DNA from: Lysobacter sp.
Lineage (GTDB): Bacteria; Pseudomonadota; Gammaproteobacteria; Xanthomonadales; Xanthomonadaceae
Assembly (NCBI GenBank): GCA_027306995.1
Contig: DAHUXS010000011.1
Span: 124,001 to 188,000 of the forward strand
DNA: 64,000 nucleotides
Direction: 5' to 3'
Below, piece after piece: positions 1-9,921 of this stretch. The notes under the pieces were generated by a model that saw only the letters and a program-made list of their open reading frames with translations, did not search any database and had not been told where the DNA came from. The position numbers and the translations under genes were made by a program. Positions within the stretch are counted from its first letter, which is position 1; each line of letters begins with the position of its first letter.

Positions 1-719
1 CCGGCGGCAAGATTGCCGCGGAATTCGTCGCCCTGCGGGATGCGGGCGAGGCAGTAATCGACCGGCACGCCATCGACCAGCAGCACGCGCTTGTCGCCAT
101 CGACGATTTCCGGGACATAGCGCTGGGCGATGGCGAGGTGCTGGCCGCCTTCGGTCAGCGTCTCCAGCATCACATTCAGGTTGGGATCGCCGCGGCTGGC
201 ACGGAAGATAGAGCGGCCGCCCATGCCGTCCAGCGGCTTCAACACCGCTTCGCCCTGTTCATGTACGAAGGCCTTGAGCGCCTTGGCATCGCGGCTGACC
301 AATGTGGGCACGCAACATTCCGGGAACCACAGCGCGGCCAGTTTCTCGTTCATGTCGCGCAGGCCCTGTGGGTCGTTCACGACCAGCGCACCCTGGCGCT
401 GGGCCAGCGTCAGGATCTGGGTGTCGTGGACGAAATCGGGATCGACCGGCGGATCCTTGCGCATCAGCACGATGTGGCGTGCATCGAACCGGAGCGGCTC
501 GAACGTGCCCAGCTCGAACCAGTCGACCTTGTCGTCACGCACCTGCAGCAGGGCGGCCTCGGCAGCGGCGACGCCGTCGCTGATCGACAGCCCGCCGGGC
601 TTGACGTAGCGGATCGGATAACCGCGTCTCTGCGCCTCCAGCAGCATGGCGAGAGTGGAGTCCTTGGCCGGTTTGATCGCGGCGATCGGATCCATCACCA
701 CCACCACTTCGTGACGCAT
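1..719 (-). CDS. gshB: Glutathione synthetase, C-terminal part beyond the left edge
   Basis: ATP-grasp ligase that joins gamma-glutamylcysteine and glycine, the last step of cytosolic glutathione synthesis. The visible 239 codons start MRHEVVVVMDPI and continue with the family signatures AKDSTLAMLLEAQRRG, MRKDPPVDPDF, the ATP-grasp core KPLDGMGGRSIF and DGDKRVLLVDG. The end of the gene, with the rest of the ATP-grasp domain, lies outside the window. The start is the ATG at 717-719, which matches the N-terminus of known GshB proteins. It is divergent from pilG; gshB next to the Pil-Chp genes is a familiar arrangement in xanthomonads and pseudomonads. Identification is secure. Confidence 0.95.
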   Translation of the reverse strand, partial: MRHEVVVVMDPIAAIKPAKDSTLAMLLEAQRRGYPIRYVKPGGLSISDGVAAAEAALLQVRDDKVDWFELGTFEPLRFDARHIVLMRKDPPVDPDFVHDTQILTLAQRQGALVVNDPQGLRDMNEKLAALWFPECCVPTLVSRDAKALKAFVHEQGEAVLKPLDGMGGRSIFRASRGDPNLNVMLETLTEGGQHLAIAQRYVPEIVDGDKRVLLVDGVPVDYCLARIPQGDEFRGNLAA

Positions 720-820
720 GCCGTACTCCGCCGCCCTCGTTAGATGTGCAGATGGTAGCAATATCGATCCGCAGCAATTGGCGGAATGCGGGGAAATTAC
801 ATCGTTTTCGTCACGCCGGC

Positions 821-849
821 TTGACATGCCATGCGGCGGATGGAACATT
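821..849 (+). promoter_or_regulatory. Candidate promoter of the pilG operon
   Basis: A perfect -35 hexamer TTGACA (821-826) is followed after 17 bases by AACATT (844-849), which matches only three of six positions of the -10 consensus. It lies about 50 bases before the pilG ATG. The rest of the 720-900 gap must also hold the divergent gshB promoter, which I could not place. Tentative. Confidence 0.35.
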
Positions 850-900
850 CGCACGGATGGCCGCTTCCCCCGGCGTGCCCCCGTTTCTCAGGACAGGTGG

Positions 901-1302
901 ATGGAAGGCAACAACAGCCACGAACGCTTCAGCGGCCTCAAGGTGATGGTCATCGACGACTCGAAGACCATCCGGCGCACTGCGGAATCGCTGCTCAAGC
1001 GCGAAGGTTGCGACGTGGTCACGGCGAGCGACGGCTTCGAGGCGCTGGCCAAGATCGTCGAGCAGCACCCGCACATCATTTTCGTCGACGTGATGATGCC
1101 GCGCCTCGATGGCTACCAGACCTGCGCCCTGATCAAGAACAACCAGGTCTTCCGCTCGACGCCGGTGATCATGCTGTCGTCCAAGGACGGCCTGTTCGAC
1201 AAGGCCAAGGGTCGGATCGTGGGGTCGGAGCAATACCTGACCAAGCCCTTCACCCGCGAAGAACTGCTGGGGGCCATCCAGGCCCATGTCCAGGGGAACT
1301 GA
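901..1302 (+). CDS. pilG: Twitching-motility response regulator PilG
   Basis: Single-domain CheY-like receiver of 133 residues, phosphorylated by the ChpA/PilL kinase and used to control type IV pilus extension. Visible receiver features are the acidic pair in VMVIDDSKTIRR, the phospho-acceptor aspartate in IIFVDVMMPRLDGY, and the switch lysine in YLTKPFTREEL. The open frame extends upstream to 718, but the ATG at 901 is preferred: it follows a purine-rich stretch (AGGACAGGTGG) and gives the usual PilG length and N-terminus. It is the first gene of the Pil-Chp operon, and pilI follows after four bases. The pilH paralogue that follows pilG in Pseudomonas is absent here. Confidence 0.95.
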   Translation: MEGNNSHERFSGLKVMVIDDSKTIRRTAESLLKREGCDVVTASDGFEALAKIVEQHPHIIFVDVMMPRLDGYQTCALIKNNQVFRSTPVIMLSSKDGLFDKAKGRIVGSEQYLTKPFTREELLGAIQAHVQGN

Positions 1303-1306
1303 ATAG

Positions 1307-1843
1307 ATGGAATCGGGGCTGAGCGCCTACCGCTATCTGTGCGACCTCGACCAGCGCTGCCAGGCGCGGAACGTCGGGTTGCCGCAGATGTCCGCCAGCG
1401 AAGGCTGGCGCGGACTGGGCTATCGGGTTGGCGCCCACCAGCTGCTGTCCAGCTACGACGACATTGCCGAAATCCTGACCCTGCCGGAAACCACGCCGGT
1501 GCCGGGCGGCCAGGCCTGGCTGCTCGGCCTCGCCAACATCCGCGGCAACCTGTTGCCGGTGGTCGATCTCAAGCTGTTCCTGGAAGGCGAACGCACCGTG
1601 CTGCGCGAAGACCAGCGCATGCTGATCGTGCGCCAGCCGGGTGGCGACGTCGCGATCCTGATCGATGGCCTGTTCGGCCAGCGCATCTTCGGCGAACAGC
1701 AATCCACCGACCCGACCGAAATCGGCGAGGGGCGGTACGGGCACTTCATCCAGCGCGCATTCCATGCCGACGGCGAGACCTGGGGCGTCTTCGACTTGTC
1801 GCGGTTGGTCCGCACTCCGGAATTCAGGCAGGCCGCGGCCTGA
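1307..1843 (+). CDS. pilI: CheW-like coupling protein PilI
   Basis: A 178-residue protein with a CheW fold that bridges the chemoreceptor PilJ and the kinase ChpA in the array controlling type IV pili. Typical CheW segments are visible: YRVGAHQLLSSYDDIAEIL, PGGQAWLLGLANIRGNLLPV and VVDLKLFLEGE, with later strands MLIVRQPGGDVAILIDGLFG. It lies between pilG (4-base gap) and pilJ (78-base gap, no obvious signal). The start is the only ATG near the pilG stop. Confidence 0.93.
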   Translation: MESGLSAYRYLCDLDQRCQARNVGLPQMSASEGWRGLGYRVGAHQLLSSYDDIAEILTLPETTPVPGGQAWLLGLANIRGNLLPVVDLKLFLEGERTVLREDQRMLIVRQPGGDVAILIDGLFGQRIFGEQQSTDPTEIGEGRYGHFIQRAFHADGETWGVFDLSRLVRTPEFRQAAA

Positions 1844-1921
1844 CCGCGGCATCCATCCACTCCACTCATCCACAGCAGCGCGGCACGGCAGCGCAACACG
1901 CGTCACCAAAGGGGCAAAACC

Positions 1922-3937
1922 ATGAGCACCACAGCGGACAACATCCTCGGCAGGGCGCGTGCCGCCGGCAGTAACTTCTGGGCGATCATCCTCGCCGGGG
2001 CCTTGCTGGTGTTCCTGGTCAACGCAGGCTATTCGCTGTTCAAATCCTCGCGCTACAGCAGCGCCAGCGGTGCGGTGGCCGACCTCCAGGTGCTGTCGCA
2101 GCAGTACGCCAACTTAAGCCGCGCCGCGGTAGACGGCAAGCCGGACGCTTTCAAGAACCTCAAGACGGTTCGCGAGGACATCCAGAAGGCGATCAACGAA
2201 GTGGATTCGCGCTACGGCAGCGAAGCCGCGGTGTCCGCCGACATCACCCGCGTCAAGGCGACCTGGGCGCCGCTGGCCAAGAGTGGTGACGCCATCATCG
2301 GTTCCGAATCGGTGCTGACCGGCCTGTCCGGCAACGCCGACAAGTTCAGTGCACGCATCCCCGACCTCCAGGCCCAGCTCAATGAAGTCGTGGCTGGCCT
2401 GAGCAACGGTGGCGCCCCCGCCGCCCAGCAGCAGATCGCCATGCGCCAGATCGTGCTGGCATCCGGTATGGCCCGCCGCATCGCGGAAATCCGCGCTGGT
2501 GGCGCCGGCGCCCCGGTGGCCGGCAACGGCCTGCGCCAGGACTCGGGTTTGTTCGACCAGATCATGACCTCGCTGCGCGAGGGCGGCGTCATGGCCGCCA
2601 AGGTCACCACCGGTGCCGCGGTCTCCCCGTTGAACAAGGCGACCCTGATGTGGGGCGAGATGAAGAAGGATCTCGACGCCATCCTCGGCAACTCCAAGCA
2701 GCTGTTCGATGCGCAGGCGGCGTCCGACAAGATCGGGACCGGCGCCGACAAGTTGCTGGCCGACAGCCGCAAGCTGTTCAGCAGCTTCACCGCGAGCGGA
2801 TCGCTGAAGGACACCAACATCCTCGGCAACGTGTGGATCACCCTGCTGGCCGGTGCGCTGGCGGTGCTCTCGCTGGTCTTCCTGCTCGTCAACCAGTACC
2901 GCGCCCAGGCCCAGCGTCGCGCGGCGGTGGAAGAGCTGAACGCCCGTAACCAGCAGGCGATTATGCGTCTGCTCGACGAAATGGGTTCGCTCGCAGAAGG
3001 CGACCTGACCGTGAAGGCGACCGTGACCGAGGACGTGACCGGCGCGATCGCGGACTCGATCAACTTCGCCATCGAACAGCTGCGCAGCCTGGTGGGTACG
3101 ATCAACGACACCTCGGTGCAGGTCGCGGCCGGTGCGCAGGAAACGCAGAACACCGCGCTCAACCTCGCCGAAGCGGCGGAACACCAGTCGCAGGAAATCA
3201 CCCACGCCTCCGACCGCATCAGCGAAATCGCATCGAACATCAACCAGGTGTCGCGCAACTCGGCGCAGTCCGCGGAAGTGGCGCGCAAGTCGGTGGAAAT
3301 CGCCACCAACGGTGCCGGCGTGGTGCGCCAGACGATCCAGGGCATGGACAACATCCGTGACCAGATCCAGGAAACCTCGAAGCGAATCAAACGACTGGGC
3401 GAAAGCTCGCAGGAAATCGGCTCGATCGTGGAACTGATCAACGACATTTCCGAGCAGACGAATATCTTGGCGCTGAACGCGTCGATCCAGGCGGCATCGG
3501 CCGGCGAGGCGGGCCGCGGGTTCGCGGTCGTGGCTGACGAAGTGCAGCGACTCGCCGAACGCGCATCGCGCGCGACGAAGCGAATCGAAGGCCTGGTGCA
3601 CACGATTCAGTCCGATACCAACGAAGCGGTCAGCTCGATGGAGCAGACGACTACGGAAGTGGTGCGCGGTGCGCGACTGGCCGAGGACGCCGGTACCGCG
3701 CTGGGCGAAATCGAACGCGTATCGAGCGATCTTGCCGGCCTGATTGAAGGCATCTCGCACTCCGCCGAGCAGCAGTCGAGCGCGGCATCGAACATCACCC
3801 AAACGATGGACACGATCCGTTCGATTACCGCACAGACCTCGCAAGGCGCGAGCCAGACCGCGCAGTCGATCGGAACGCTGGCGCAGCTGGCAACCGACCT
3901 GCGTCGTTCGGTGGCCGACTTCAAGCTGCCGGCCTGA
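1922..3937 (+). CDS. pilJ: Methyl-accepting chemotaxis protein PilJ
   Basis: Inner-membrane chemoreceptor of the Pil-Chp system, 671 residues. One transmembrane helix lies near residues 18-39 ([19 protein letters not shown]) and a second near 304-326 ([20 protein letters not shown]), enclosing a periplasmic PilJ-type sensor of about 260 residues. A HAMP-like linker and a long cytoplasmic coiled coil follow. The hairpin tip near residues 507-545 contains [19 protein letters not shown] and [15 protein letters not shown]; the QAAS form instead of EAAR is typical of PilJ. In Pseudomonas, PilJ responds to surface contact and pilin state. No pilK methyltransferase is encoded in this operon. Confidence 0.95.
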   Translation: MSTTADNILGRARAAGSNFWAIILAGALLVFLVNAGYSLFKSSRYSSASGAVADLQVLSQQYANLSRAAVDGKPDAFKNLKTVREDIQKAINEVDSRYGSEAAVSADITRVKATWAPLAKSGDAIIGSESVLTGLSGNADKFSARIPDLQAQLNEVVAGLSNGGAPAAQQQIAMRQIVLASGMARRIAEIRAGGAGAPVAGNGLRQDSGLFDQIMTSLREGGVMAAKVTTGAAVSPLNKATLMWGEMKKDLDAILGNSKQLFDAQAASDKIGTGADKLLADSRKLFSSFTASGSLKDTNILGNVWITLLAGALAVLSLVFLLVNQYRAQAQRRAAVEELNARNQQAIMRLLDEMGSLAEGDLTVKATVTEDVTGAIADSINFAIEQLRSLVGTINDTSVQVAAGAQETQNTALNLAEAAEHQSQEITHASDRISEIASNINQVSRNSAQSAEVARKSVEIATNGAGVVRQTIQGMDNIRDQIQETSKRIKRLGESSQEIGSIVELINDISEQTNILALNASIQAASAGEAGRGFAVVADEVQRLAERASRATKRIEGLVHTIQSDTNEAVSSMEQTTTEVVRGARLAEDAGTALGEIERVSSDLAGLIEGISHSAEQQSSAASNITQTMDTIRSITAQTSQGASQTAQSIGTLAQLATDLRRSVADFKLPA

Positions 3938-3987
3938 GCGACGGACGACCTCGTGACTGCACAGCAACACCTGGAAGGAACACCTGA

Positions 3988-6900
3988 ATGAGCGCGCTTC
4001 GCGAAGCGATCGAACACGCCACCTTGGGCTGGATCAAGCCCGAGCTGGATGCCGCGCTCAAGCAGGTCCAGACCGATGTCGAGGCCTATGCCGAGACGCC
4101 CTCGGACGTCGGGGCGATGCGCTCCGCCGCGGACCAGCTGCGCCAGATCGAAGGCACGCTGCGCATGCTGGAGCTGTACGCGCCGGCGATGGTCGGCGAA
4201 GAGATGCAGCATCTCGCTGCATCGGTCGCCGATGGCCAGCTGCCGGGCCGCGAGCATGAAGCCTGCGACGCACTGCTGCGCGCGACGGTGCAACTGCCCG
4301 ATTACCTCGAGCGCCTGCAGGGCGGCCATCGCGACATCCCGATCGTTCTGCTGCCGCTGCTCAACGATTTGCGCGCGCTGCGCAACGAGCAGCCGCTGGG
4401 CGAGGCGGTACTGTTCGCCCCCGATTTCAATCGTCCGCTGCCCGATGACGTGCCGCGCGCCGATGCCCTGGTCGCTGCGACCACGCTGTCCGGCGCACCG
4501 GCCATGCTCACCGCGCTCGATCGCGCGCTCGACAGCCTGAATCCCGGTCGCGGCCAGGCCGATGCCGCCGGTTTGCACGATGCGCTGTCCGGATTGCTCG
4601 GACTCGCGCAGGACGAAGATACCCGGCGCATGCTGTGGGTCGCCAGCGAATCCGCCGAAGCCCTGAACCAGGGCGCGCTGCCGGCCTCCACGTCGCTGCG
4701 CAATGCGTTCGCGCTGGTGGCGCGCGAAGCGCGCCAGGCGTTGCACGCCGATGGCCTGCGCGCCGGTTCCGCATCCGCGCTGTACGAACCCGTTCGCCAG
4801 TTGCTGCAGCAGGTCGCCAACAGCCAGGCGTCGTCGCCGGCACTGGATCGCCTGCGCTCGGCCTTCGCCATCGGCAGCGAATCCAGCGTTTCCGAAAGCG
4901 AAATCGAGCACGCCCGCAGCAGTGTCACCGGCGTCAATCGCGCGCTGCTCGATACCGTTGCCTCGGCGCTGAAGGAAGACGTGTTCCGGGTCAAGGACGC
5001 GCTCGATCTCCATCTGCGCAGCGGCACCACCGACACGTCGGAACTGTCGCCGCAGGTCGAGGCCCTCGGTCGCATCGGCGACACCCTGGGCATGCTCGGA
5101 CTGGGCAGCGCCCGCGAGAACATGCATCGCCAGCGCGACACGCTTTCGCGCGTGGTCGATGGCAGCAACAAGGACAGCGAACAGGCCTTGCTCGATGTCG
5201 CCGGTGCGTTGCTGTTCGTCGACGCTTCGCTGGAAGACCAGGTCGCGCGTCTCGGCCAGGATCAATCGCTGGCGCCGTCGGAAGGCGGTGCGATGGGCGC
5301 ATCCGACGCCGCGCAGTTGGTGACGGTGCTGATCCGCGAAGCGATCGCCAATTTCGGCGACGCTCGCCAGGGCTTCGTCGCCTTCGTCGAAACCGGTTGG
5401 GACCACGCCCAGCTCGCGGAAATCCCGCGCCTGCTCAACGAAGTCGGTGGTGCGCTCGGCATGCTGGAACTGCCGCAGGCTGCCGATTACCTGAAGGGCA
5501 TCCGTCTCTATACCGAGCATGAACTGATCCGCAAGAAGCGCGTGCCCGGCAGCCAGCAGCTCGACACGCTCGCCGATGCGCTCGCCAGCACCGAGTACTA
5601 CCTCGAAGCGCTGCGCGACAAGCGCGCCGATCGCGACGACATCCTCGCGATCACGCGCCAGAGCCTGGAAGCGCTGCATTACTGGCCGCTGCCGTCGGCG
5701 CCGGAAGTAGACGAGTCGACGCCGATCGATTCCGAACTCGAAACCGCCTACGAAGGCCTGATGACGCAGCTCACCAGCGAGCCTGCGGCGATCGTGCTCG
5801 ATGCGGTGCCGCCGCCGTTGCCGACGATGGCCGAGCCGGTCGTCGCCGCGCCTGCCGCCGAAGAGCCGGTGGTCCTGGAGCCGGTCTTCGTGGCAGCCGA
5901 AGCTGTCGTTGCGCCTGCCGCTGTTGCGGGCGGCGCAGTGGCCGTGCGCGACGAGCTCGGCTTCGACCATGGCAAGGACGAGATCGACGACGAAATCCGC
6001 TCGATCTTCGTCGAGGAATTCGGCGAGGAGATCGGCAACCTCGGCCAGCTGATGCCGGCATGGCTGGAACAGCCGAACGATGCCGAACGCCTGCGCCCGA
6101 TCCGCCGCATCTTCCACACCCTGAAGGGCAGTGGTCGCCTGGTGGGCGCGACCCGCCTCGGCGAGTTCAGCTGGAAGATCGAGAACATGCTCAACCGCGT
6201 GCTCGATGGCACGCGCCCGGCCTCGCCGTCGGTGATCGGCCTGGTGCAGACGGCGGGCGCCAACCTGCCGCACCTGCTCGCTGCACTTGAGAAGCACCCC
6301 GTCCCCGAATTGGATCTCGACGGCATCGCTGCCGTGGCCGATCGCGTCGCGGCGGGCGAAGACGTTGGATACACCGCTCCGGTTGCCGCGGCTGTCGCTC
6401 CCGTTGCCGAAGCCGTGGTCGAAGAAGCGCATGCCCCGGTGGTTGTCGAACCGGAAGTCGTCGCGCACGTCGATGCGCCTGCCGTTGTCGAAGCTCCGAT
6501 CGCACCCGCGATTCCCGCCGGTCATGTTCCGGTACAGGTCGATGCGGTGTTGCTGGAAATCCTCACGGCCGAAGTCGGCGGCCATGTCGCCACGGTCGAA
6601 ATGTGGCTGGATGGCGCGAAGCAGTCGCCGCAGGTGCCGGATGATCTGCTGATCCGCGCCGTGCACACCATGAACGGCGCGTTCGCGATGGCGGAGGTGC
6701 CGGAAATCACCGAGGCAACCGGACCCGCCGAGGGCTACCTCAAGCGCCTTGGTGCGGCCGGACAGCCGGTCGACGCCCACGGGTTGTCCGCGCTGGGCGA
6801 ACTGGTCACGCAGATCCACGCCACGGTGGCTGGTCTGCAGCAGGCTGCGCAGCATGTCCCGGCGCAGGCCGGTCTCGCCGCGGGCCTGGTCGCGTTGCGC

Positions 6901-9900
6901 GATGCCTTGCCGGAAGTGCATCTGCCGGCCCACGACGTCGAAGCCGAACGCATCGAGGCTGAACGTCTCGAAGCCGAACGCGCCGAAGCCGAGCGTGTCG
7001 AAGCCGAACGCGCCGAAGCCGAACGCGCCGAAGCCGAACGCGCCGAAGCCGAGCGTGTCGAAGCTGAACGTGCCGAAGCCGAACGTCTCGAAGCCGAACG
7101 TCTCGAAGCCGAACGTGTCGAAGCCGAACGTGTCGAAGCTGAGCGTGCCGAAGCCGAACGTGCCGAAGCCGAGCGTGCCGAAGCCGAACGTGTCGAAGCC
7201 GAACGTGTCGAAGCCGAACGTGTCGAAGCCGAACGTGTCGAAGCCGAACGTGTCGAAGCCGAACGTGCCGAAGCCGAGCGTGCTGAAGCCGAACGTGCCG
7301 AAGCCGAACGTCTCGAAGCCGAACGCGCCCGCATCGAGGCCGAAGAGGAGGCCGAATACGCGCGCCTCGAAGCCGAATACGCCGAACAGGCCCGCCGCGA
7401 ACACGAACAGGCGCAGGCTGCGGCCCCCGAGCGCGAAGGCGAGACTGCCGGAGTGGTTGCCGCGCTGACCGCAGCCGCGATCGCCGGTGCCGCCGATGTC
7501 GCGCATGAGGAACATGCCGAAATCACGCAGCTGGCGCCTGCCACCGCGACGCATACGCACGGCGTCGACCTCGGTCCCGAGCATCCGCTCGATACCGCCA
7601 GCCTCGACAACGAACTGCTCGACATCTTCGCCGAGGAAAGCAACGACCTGCTCGACAATTCCGACAGCCTGCTCGCGCGCCTGCGCGGCAACCCGGAGGA
7701 TCTCGAATCGGTCACGGCGCTGCAGCGCGACCTGCACACCCTGAAGGGTGGCGCGCGCATGGCCGGCGTGATGTCGATTGGCGATCTCGGCCACGCGATG
7801 GAAACGCTGCTGGAATCGGTGTCGGAACGCCGCACCCAGCTGGGCAGCGACGGCGTGCCGTTGCTGGAGCGCGGCCTCGACACCTTGCGTGCGATGACCG
7901 AACGCGTGGCCGCCCACAAGTCGTCGCAGACGCCGGGCGAACTGGTCGCGCAGATGACGGCGCGCGCGCGCGGCATCATCGCCGCGCAGGCCGATGCCGA
8001 AGCCGCCGAATCGACGAAGGCCGTGTTGCCGGAACTGTCGGCGCCGATCATGGAAACCGCGCTCGACCGCGAAACCGCGGAAGGCGGCCAGGTGCGTTCG
8101 CAGGAACAGGTGCGCATCCGCGCCGACTTGCTGGAACGCCTGGTGAACTATGCCGGTGAAGTGGCGATCTATCGTTCGCGACTGGAACAGCAGTTGGGTG
8201 CGTTCCGCGCGGCAATGGGCGAAATGGAGCAGACCAACCTGCGCCTGCGCGACCAGCTGCGCCGTCTCGACCTGGAAACGGAAGCGCAGATCGTCGCCCG
8301 CCACCATCGCGAGCAGGAAGCGCACAACCCCGCGTTCGACCCGCTGGAACTCGACCGTTACTCGACGCTGCAGCAGTTGACCCGAGGTCTCAACGAATCG
8401 GCGTCCGACATGTCGACGCTGCAGGGGTCGCTGGAAGACCTGACCCGCCAGTACGAAGCCTTGTTGCGCCAGCAGTCGCGCGTGTCGACCGATCTCCAGG
8501 AAGGCTTGATGCGCACGCGCATGATGCCGTTCGAGACGGTGCTGCCGCGCCTGCGTCGCGTCGTCCGCCAGGCGGCGGGCGAAACCGGCAAGCAAGCGCA
8601 GCTGGTGGTCAGCGGCGCCGAAAACGAACTCGACCGCAACGTGCTCGAGCGCATGACCGCGCCCCTCGAACACGTGCTGCGCAACGCGCTCGCCCACGGC
8701 ATCGAATCACCGAAGGCGCGCCGCGCCGCCGGCAAGCCGGAAGAGGGTCGCGTCGAGATCAATGTGCGCCACGAAGGTTCGGAAGTGGTGCTCGCCATCC
8801 ACGACGACGGCGCCGGCATCGATCGCAAAGCGATCCGCGTGCGCGCCGAGGAGCGCGGCCTGCTGCAACCGGGCGCGGATGTGGCCGGCGAAGAGATCGA
8901 CCGCTTCATCCTCCAGCCGGGCTTCTCCACCGCCAGCGAAGTCAGCCAGTTGGCCGGTCGCGGCGTCGGCATGGACGTGGTCCACAACGAAATCCGCCAG
9001 CTCGGCGGTTCGCTCGACATCGCGTCGGAAATCGGCAAGAACACCCGCTTCTCGTTGCGCCTGCCGCAGACGATGGCGGTGACGCAGGCGGTATTCGTCC
9101 GTATCGGTGAAACCACCTACGCGGTGCCGATCGCTTCGGTGCGCGGCGTCAGCCGCATCTCGCGCGGCGATTACGCCAGTGGCGCGCAGCATCGCTACGG
9201 CAGCGAGGAATTCACCGTCTTCGATCTCGGCCTCTTGCTCGGCCAGCCGATGCTGAAGGCGGAAGAGCACCTGCAGGTGCCGCTGCTGCTGATCGGTTCG
9301 GGCGAATTGAAGGCCGCGGTCGGCGTCGACCAGATCCTCGGCAACCGCGAAATCGTGGTGAAGCCGCTGGGTCCGCAGTTGGCGTCCATCCCCGGCATCT
9401 TCGGTGCCACCGTCATGGGCGACGGTTCGGTCGTGGTCATCCTCGACGTCGCGCCGCTGGCCCGCCGTTACGCCTCGCGTCCGCAGCACGAAGTGGAAGC
9501 CGAGGCGCCGGTGCAGGTCCACGAGGCCGCCGAGACCCACGTGGTTCCGGTGGTGATGGTGGTGGACGATTCCGTCACCATGCGCAAGGTCACCGGTCGC
9601 GTGCTGGAACGCAACGGCTACGAAGTGATGACCGCGAAGGACGGCGTCGATGCGCTGGAGCGGATGGCCGAGCGCGTGCCCGACCTGATGCTGCTCGACA
9701 TCGAAATGCCGCGCATGGACGGCTACGAACTGGCGACGCAGATGCGCCGCGATGCCCGCCTGCGCGATGTGCCGATCATCATGATCACCTCGCGTACCGG
9801 CGAGAAGCATCGCGAGCGCGCCTTCGAAATCGGCGTCAACCGCTACCTGGGCAAGCCGTACCAGGAGCCGGAACTGATGCGCAACGTGTCCGAACTGCTC

Positions 9901-9921
9901 GAGTTGTCCGGTGAGCGCTGA
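3988..9921 (+). CDS. chpA: Giant CheA-like hybrid histidine kinase PilL/ChpA
   Basis: Central kinase of the Pil-Chp system, 1977 residues. The N-terminal third holds degenerate phosphotransfer (Hpt) modules: RQIEG at 52-56 stands where HTLKG is expected, and two further modules end in LGMLGL or LGMLEL without a usable histidine. Three histidine-bearing Hpt sites follow, at H710 ([10 protein letters not shown]), H893 (VHTMNGAF) and H1250 ([10 protein letters not shown]). Residues 985-1114 are 26 tandem EAERx pentapeptides. The kinase core has an N-box near 1560-1574 ([13 protein letters not shown]), a G1 box DDGAGID at 1606-1612 and [10 protein letters not shown] CheW-like domain and a C-terminal receiver with acceptor D1904 ([13 protein letters not shown]) complete it. 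The start ATG has a good Shine-Dalgarno (GGAAGGA). It phosphorylates PilG and probably its own receiver. The stop overlaps chpB by 11 bases. Confidence 0.95.
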   Translation: MSALREAIEHATLGWIKPELDAALKQVQTDVEAYAETPSDVGAMRSAADQLRQIEGTLRMLELYAPAMVGEEMQHLAASVADGQLPGREHEACDALLRATVQLPDYLERLQGGHRDIPIVLLPLLNDLRALRNEQPLGEAVLFAPDFNRPLPDDVPRADALVAATTLSGAPAMLTALDRALDSLNPGRGQADAAGLHDALSGLLGLAQDEDTRRMLWVASESAEALNQGALPASTSLRNAFALVAREARQALHADGLRAGSASALYEPVRQLLQQVANSQASSPALDRLRSAFAIGSESSVSESEIEHARSSVTGVNRALLDTVASALKEDVFRVKDALDLHLRSGTTDTSELSPQVEALGRIGDTLGMLGLGSARENMHRQRDTLSRVVDGSNKDSEQALLDVAGALLFVDASLEDQVARLGQDQSLAPSEGGAMGASDAAQLVTVLIREAIANFGDARQGFVAFVETGWDHAQLAEIPRLLNEVGGALGMLELPQAADYLKGIRLYTEHELIRKKRVPGSQQLDTLADALASTEYYLEALRDKRADRDDILAITRQSLEALHYWPLPSAPEVDESTPIDSELETAYEGLMTQLTSEPAAIVLDAVPPPLPTMAEPVVAAPAAEEPVVLEPVFVAAEAVVAPAAVAGGAVAVRDELGFDHGKDEIDDEIRSIFVEEFGEEIGNLGQLMPAWLEQPNDAERLRPIRRIFHTLKGSGRLVGATRLGEFSWKIENMLNRVLDGTRPASPSVIGLVQTAGANLPHLLAALEKHPVPELDLDGIAAVADRVAAGEDVGYTAPVAAAVAPVAEAVVEEAHAPVVVEPEVVAHVDAPAVVEAPIAPAIPAGHVPVQVDAVLLEILTAEVGGHVATVEMWLDGAKQSPQVPDDLLIRAVHTMNGAFAMAEVPEITEATGPAEGYLKRLGAAGQPVDAHGLSALGELVTQIHATVAGLQQAAQHVPAQAGLAAGLVALRDALPEVHLPAHDVEAERIEAERLEAERAEAERVEAERAEAERAEAERAEAERVEAERAEAERLEAERLEAERVEAERVEAERAEAERAEAERAEAERVEAERVEAERVEAERVEAERVEAERAEAERAEAERAEAERLEAERARIEAEEEAEYARLEAEYAEQARREHEQAQAAAPEREGETAGVVAALTAAAIAGAADVAHEEHAEITQLAPATATHTHGVDLGPEHPLDTASLDNELLDIFAEESNDLLDNSDSLLARLRGNPEDLESVTALQRDLHTLKGGARMAGVMSIGDLGHAMETLLESVSERRTQLGSDGVPLLERGLDTLRAMTERVAAHKSSQTPGELVAQMTARARGIIAAQADAEAAESTKAVLPELSAPIMETALDRETAEGGQVRSQEQVRIRADLLERLVNYAGEVAIYRSRLEQQLGAFRAAMGEMEQTNLRLRDQLRRLDLETEAQIVARHHREQEAHNPAFDPLELDRYSTLQQLTRGLNESASDMSTLQGSLEDLTRQYEALLRQQSRVSTDLQEGLMRTRMMPFETVLPRLRRVVRQAAGETGKQAQLVVSGAENELDRNVLERMTAPLEHVLRNALAHGIESPKARRAAGKPEEGRVEINVRHEGSEVVLAIHDDGAGIDRKAIRVRAEERGLLQPGADVAGEEIDRFILQPGFSTASEVSQLAGRGVGMDVVHNEIRQLGGSLDIASEIGKNTRFSLRLPQTMAVTQAVFVRIGETTYAVPIASVRGVSRISRGDYASGAQHRYGSEEFTVFDLGLLLGQPMLKAEEHLQVPLLLIGSGELKAAVGVDQILGNREIVVKPLGPQLASIPGIFGATVMGDGSVVVILDVAPLARRYASRPQHEVEAEAPVQVHEAAETHVVPVVMVVDDSVTMRKVTGRVLERNGYEVMTAKDGVDALERMAERVPDLMLLDIEMPRMDGYELATQMRRDARLRDVPIIMITSRTGEKHRERAFEIGVNRYLGKPYQEPELMRNVSELLELSGER
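6940..7329 (+). repeat. 26 tandem 15-bp repeats inside chpA, coding EAER[A/V/L/I]
   Basis: Twenty-six head-to-tail copies of a 15-bp unit, mostly gaagccgaacgtgtc or gaagccgaacgtgcc, encode the pentapeptide EAERx (residues 985-1114 of ChpA). Only the last codon of the unit varies freely, among Ala, Val, Leu and Ile; GAA/GAG and CGC/CGT swaps are the other changes. An imperfect tail rich in Glu, Ala and Tyr continues to about 7420. Charges are placed for i to i+3/i+4 Glu-Arg salt bridges, as expected of a long isolated helix. Copy number is exact from the sequence shown. Confidence 0.97.

Noticed and set aside
6940-7329. CRISPR-like tandem array
   Set aside because: The 15-bp units are head to tail with no spacers and stay in frame within chpA, so this is a protein-coding repeat.
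3607-8697. Minus-strand open frame of 1696 codons with TFGFD-type repeats, antisense to chpA
   Set aside because: The frame opposes a clear kinase with all family motifs; its repeats are just the reverse reading of the EAERx units. Long antisense frames are expected in high-GC DNA.
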